NCBI RefSeq assembly: GCF_004345675.1
Contig: NZ_SLWU01000010.1
Span: 1-64,000, forward strand
Source of the DNA: Caldanaerobacter subterraneus
GTDB lineage: Bacteria; Bacillota; Thermoanaerobacteria; Thermoanaerobacterales; Thermoanaerobacteraceae
Direction of reading: 5' to 3'
Length of the DNA: 64,000 nucleotides
In this document: positions 60,802 to 64,000 of the stretch, in pieces
Layout of the letters: each line of letters starts with the position of its first letter
Position numbering within the stretch: the first letter of the stretch is position 1
Translations under genes and position numbers: made by a program
The notes under the pieces: model-generated
Seen by the model: only the letters and a program-made list of their open reading frames with translations
Databases searched by the model: none
Told to the model about the DNA's origin: nothing

Positions 60802-62194
60802 AATCGACAAAGCCATTATTTTCTGCCACTTCTTTAAACCAATAACCACTCTTTTTTATTGTACGCTTTTGCGTTTTTAAATCTACCGCTACGAGCCCAT
60901 AACGGTTTTTATACGCATTAAGCCACGACCAATTGTCCATAAATGTCCATACATGATATCCTTTGACATTGCATCCCTCTTCAATTGCTTTATGAACCCA
61001 TTTTAAATGCTCTTTTATAAATTCAATCCTATAGTCGTCTTGAATAATACCATCTTTTATAAAGCGTTCTTCCCCTTCCACTCCCATTCCATTTTCTGAA
61101 ATAAAACACTCTATGTTTCCATATTCATCTTTTATTCTTTTCAGAAGATCATATATCCCTTTTTCGTAGATTTCCCATCCTCTATAAGGATTCATTCTCC
61201 TACCTGGCATAATATACTCATCATAAAACCAATTGGGTGTAAATACACCATATGGATTTGGCATATTCTCTTTAGCTTTAACTCTAAGCGGCTGATAATA
61301 ATTTACTCCTAAATATTGTACAGTATTATCTTTTATTAATTCTAAATCTTCTTCCTTATATTCCGGCAAATGATTGTAAGCTTTTAAAACTTCTACTAAT
61401 TCTTTAGGATACTCCCCTTTAACGGAAGGGTCAAGAAAACTTCTATTATGAAACAAATCCGCAAGCTCCGCTGCTTTTAAATCTGCCGGATGATTACTTC
61501 TTGGATAAACAGGACTCAAGTTTAAAACAATACCTATTTTAGCATCATTTATTTTTAGTTTTTTAAATTCCTCTATTGCCCTCGCACTTGCTAATACTGT
61601 GCCATAACCGAATTGCACTGCTCTTTTAAAATCCACTATATCTGGATAATGGAAATTATATAAATACCCACCTAATACGGGAACTATCGGTTCATTAAAT
61701 GTTATCCATCTTTTTACTCTATCACCAAACAACTCAAAACATGTCTTAGCATATTCAGCAAAATATTCTACTACTTTTCTATTCTCAAAACCTCCAATAT
61801 TTTGCATTTCTATAGGCATGTCAAAGTGAAAAAGGGTAGCAAAAGGTTCGATACCATTTTCCAAGAGCTCATTAATAACATTGTTGTAAAATTCTACTGC
61901 TTTTTCGTTAACTTTACCTGTGCCACCAGGAATTAGACGAGACCATGAAATAGAAAATCTAAATGAATTGTGCCCCAACTCTTTCATAAGTTTTATATCT
62001 TCTTTATATCTATGATAAAAATCAGATGTTACTTGAGACCCTATTCCATTAAAAAAGCGATTAGGTTCTTTCTGATACCAATAATCCCATACATTCATCC
62101 CTTTACCGTCTTCATCTGCAGCCCCTTCAATTTGCACTGCTGATGTTGCCGAACCCCACCAAAAACCTTCTGGAAATCTGTATTCTTTAGACAT
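60800..62194 (-). CDS. GH1 glycosidase, probably 6-phospho-beta-glucosidase
   Basis: The protein of about 464 residues has acid/base Glu168 in TFNEPI and nucleophile Glu367 in ISENGMG. In the motif where beta-glucosidases have DNFEW, this protein has DNWSW (Ser423) with Tyr432 nine residues on, as in 6-phospho-glycosidases, where Ser, Lys and Tyr hold the phosphate; the Lys is one place earlier than usual (Lys429). HFDMP replaces the usual HWDLP. The ATG behind AGGAG is used; the open frame extends far upstream. It is the last gene of a PTS operon, which supports a phosphorylated substrate. Confidence 0.85.
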   Translation of the reverse strand: MSKEYRFPEGFWWGSATSAVQIEGAADEDGKGMNVWDYWYQKEPNRFFNGIGSQVTSDFYHRYKEDIKLMKELGHNSFRFSISWSRLIPGGTGKVNEKAVEFYNNVINELLENGIEPFATLFHFDMPIEMQNIGGFENRKVVEYFAEYAKTCFELFGDRVKRWITFNEPIVPVLGGYLYNFHYPDIVDFKRAVQFGYGTVLASARAIEEFKKLKINDAKIGIVLNLSPVYPRSNHPADLKAAELADLFHNRSFLDPSVKGEYPKELVEVLKAYNHLPEYKEEDLELIKDNTVQYLGVNYYQPLRVKAKENMPNPYGVFTPNWFYDEYIMPGRRMNPYRGWEIYEKGIYDLLKRIKDEYGNIECFISENGMGVEGEERFIKDGIIQDDYRIEFIKEHLKWVHKAIEEGCNVKGYHVWTFMDNWSWLNAYKNRYGLVAVDLKTQKRTIKKSGYWFKEVAENNGFVD

Positions 62195-62267
62195 AGGAAT
62201 TTCACTCCTCATGTTAAAGTGATTTTGAAACATAATTCTAGAAAACAAAGAGAGGTAATTTCTATTA

Positions 62268-63579
62268 TTACTTATATTGCGGTAAATATTCTTTATTCTG
62301 TTCAATTATATCATCAAGTATCTTTTTAGCAATAGTGGCAGATGGCACTAAAGGATGTATTGTTAACGCTTGTAAAGCCGCATAATAATCCCCTCTTACC
62401 CCTGCTTCAATTGTAAGTTCTTCATATGCTTTAACAACTTGCATCAAACCCCTTATTTTTGGTGATACATGCCCAATAGTTATAGGATGAGCACCATTTT
62501 TATCAACTACTGCATTTGTTTCTATTACCACATCATCCGGCAAATCTGCAATCGTCCCATTGTTTCTCACATTAACCACATGTATATCTTTCTTATCATT
62601 ATATATTGAACTTATCAAAGAACATGCAACATCAGAATAATGTGCTCCACCTCTTTTCTCAAGCTGTGGAGGCTTAACATCTAAATTAGGATCTTTATAA
62701 AGATCAAACAATTCTTTTTCTAGTTTTTTAACAACTTCTCCTCTTGTTCCTACAGTAGCAGCTTCTTCTTTTTGTTCTTTTAACATTTGATCAGTTAAAT
62801 AGTAATACCTATGATAAGGACAAGGGTACATTCCAAGAGATTTGATAAATTCGGGATCCCAAGGAAGTTCTGGTATGTTTTTCATACTTAACGATCTGGC
62901 TGATTCATACATCCCTATTAACTTCTCTGTTATATCTTCTCCATCTAGATAGACATTTGTTCCCCATACCAAATGATTAAGCCCAGTAAATCTAATATAG
63001 ATTCGCTTTGGATCAACCCCCATAAGATTTGCAATTCCATAAACCATACCTATTGGCACATTGCATACGCCTATAGCTTTTATTTTAGTGTACTTTAATA
63101 CTGTTTCAGTGATTACTCCAGAAGGATTTGTAAAATTGATAAGCCATGCATCTGGAGCGTATTTTTCAATATCTTTACATATATCCAATATAACCGGTAT
63201 TGTCCTCTGCGCTTTTGCAAAACCACCTGGTCCAGTAGTTTCCTGCCTTATCACATCATATTTTAGCGGAATCTTCTCGTCTCTTATCCTAGCGTCTATT
63301 CCTCCTACTCTAACCTGGGTAATTACAAAATCAGCCCCTTCAATGGCTTCTTTTCTATCCAAAGTTAAATGAATGGTTATATTAACACCTGCTTTTTTTT
63401 ACCATTCTTCTTGCCAAATTACCTACTATTTCAAGCTTTTCTTTTCCCTCTTCTATATCCATTAAGTAAATGTTTTTTACAGGCAACTCATTATACCTTT
63501 TTATAAAACCTTCGATCAACTCAGGGGTATAACTAGACCCTCCTCCAATAACTGCAATTTTCAAACCCTTTTTCGACAA
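62268..63579 (-). pseudogene. GH4 6-phospho-beta-glucosidase gene with a one-base frameshift
   Basis: Two frames make one LicH-like GH4 protein of about 437 residues. The first (from 63579) has the NAD motif VIGGGSSYTPELIEG and ends early after ARRMVKK. The second carries DRKEAIEGADFVITQVRVGG, GGFAKAQRTIPVI, NFTNPSG, the metal Cys in GVCNVPIG and His in LNHLVW. Removing one base from the run of eight T at 63393-63400 restores a continuous frame (KKAGVNITIHLTLD). GH4 enzymes use NAD and a divalent metal to split 6-phospho-glycosides. It may be a true mutation, a slippage site or a sequencing error. Confidence 0.88.
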
Positions 63580-63906
63580 TTATAAAGTAGCCCCCTTTGT
63601 TTGATAAATAATTTTATAGAGTTCCACCATCTCAGCTATTAATTCCTTTGCAAGAATCGCATTCATAAGATGATCCTCTGCATGAACTAAAAGAAGTGTT
63701 ACCTCTTGTTTTTCTCCCGCTGCTTCTTTGTGTATCATATCTGTTTGTACATGATGAGCCTCCAAAAGCTCTTCACCCGCTTTTTTTAGACATTCTTCTG
63801 CTTTCTCAAAATCTCCCTCTTTTGCATATTTTAAAGCTTCAAAAGCATTACTTCTTGCATTGCCTGCATGAGATATTATAGTGAATACAACTTGTTCTAA
63901 GTCCAT
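63580..63906 (-). CDS. PTS lactose/cellobiose-type EIIA component
   Basis: The 108-residue three-helix protein has the phosphorylated His75 in LLVHAEDHLMNA and the N-terminal AGNARSNAFEAL segment. It feeds the cellobiose-type EIIB encoded just upstream. AGGAGG precedes the ATG, and its stop is adjacent to the GH4 start. Confidence 0.94.
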   Translation of the reverse strand: MDLEQVVFTIISHAGNARSNAFEALKYAKEGDFEKAEECLKKAGEELLEAHHVQTDMIHKEAAGEKQEVTLLLVHAEDHLMNAILAKELIAEMVELYKIIYQTKGATL

Positions 63907-63924
63907 TTTGACGCCTCCTATTGT

Positions 63925-64000
63925 TCATTTATTCTTTAGTGCCTCTAGTGCTAAGTCCAAAGTCTTAGCTCCATCAATCATTCCATATACATGAGGAGGA
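63925..64000 (-). CDS. PTS lactose/cellobiose-type EIIB component, 3' end only
   Basis: The last 24 codons of a frame entering from beyond the window read PPHVYGMIDGAKTLDLAL then EALKNK and stop at 63925-63927. VYGMIDGAK with a following hydrophobic helix is the C-terminal pattern of cellobiose-type EIIB proteins. The Cys-containing part lies outside. It stands 19 bases upstream of EIIA. Confidence 0.75.
   Translation of the reverse strand, partial: PPHVYGMIDGAKTLDLALEALKNK

Noticed and set aside
1-64000. CRISPR arrays, tRNA or rRNA genes, toxin-antitoxin pairs, prophage genes
   Set aside because: I looked for regular spaced repeats, cloverleaf elements and phage structural genes and found none I could support.

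Overview
The window looks like chromosome of a low-GC, thermophilic, anaerobic Firmicute. The gene set (B12 salvage, beta-glycan glycosidases with Opp-type importers, sugar PTS, eukaryotic-type isocitrate dehydrogenase, AT-rich spacers) fits Thermoanaerobacter or a close relative; this is inference from gene content, not a database match. I see no tRNA, rRNA, CRISPR array or replication origin.

Region 1 (1-12,500) is an accessory, rearranged stretch: a broken transposase, an AcoR-like GAF/LuxR regulator, a rhomboid protease, a two-gene ABC exporter, a three-gene ABC-2 exporter and two nearly identical MFS efflux genes bordered by tails of lost genes. A regulatory module (upstream regulator element, regulator, palindromic site next to a promoter, conserved leader, small or secreted gene) occurs once intact, once as a pseudogene and once with the regulator deleted. 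The intact unit leads to a 37-codon ORF; the regulator-less unit leads to a lipoprotein gene and a small Cys-containing secreted-protein gene. This is the most unusual part of the window.

Region 2 (12,500-17,060) holds housekeeping genes: a GNAT acetyltransferase, an M20 peptidase, isocitrate dehydrogenase, a Yip1-family membrane protein, and a decayed fusion of nfeD and slipin fragments.

Region 3 (17,060-28,590, minus strand) is a corrinoid locus: btuFCD uptake, cbiA, cbiP, cbiB, alpha-ribazole uptake and kinase (cblT, cblS), cobD, cobU and cobS behind one cobalamin riboswitch, and cobO behind a second, nearly identical riboswitch. No early corrin-ring genes are present here, so within the window it reads as late assembly and salvage.

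Region 4 (28,590-36,400) carries a MoxR/DUF58/DUF4129 operon and a divergent Zur-type regulator with a zinc or manganese ABC importer that has two tandem binding lipoproteins, followed by a VOC protein.

Region 5 (36,400-48,420, minus strand) is a beta-mannan/beta-glucan oligosaccharide locus: LacI regulator, Opp-type importer, GH2 beta-mannosidase, GH1 beta-glucosidase and a membrane-anchored GH5. Two copies of a CACGTG-centred palindrome mark likely LacI operators.

Region 6 (48,490-55,400) has a YycO-like protein, a ferredoxin/DUF169 pair, dusB and a very large double 5'-nucleotidase with SH3 repeats behind an exact 11-bp-period Pho box.

Region 7 (55,570-64,000, minus strand) has a mannitol PTS operon (mtlA-R-F-D) and the end of a cellobiose-type PTS operon (EIIB, EIIA, a GH4 gene broken by a homopolymer frameshift, and a GH1 with a 6-phospho-glycosidase signature).
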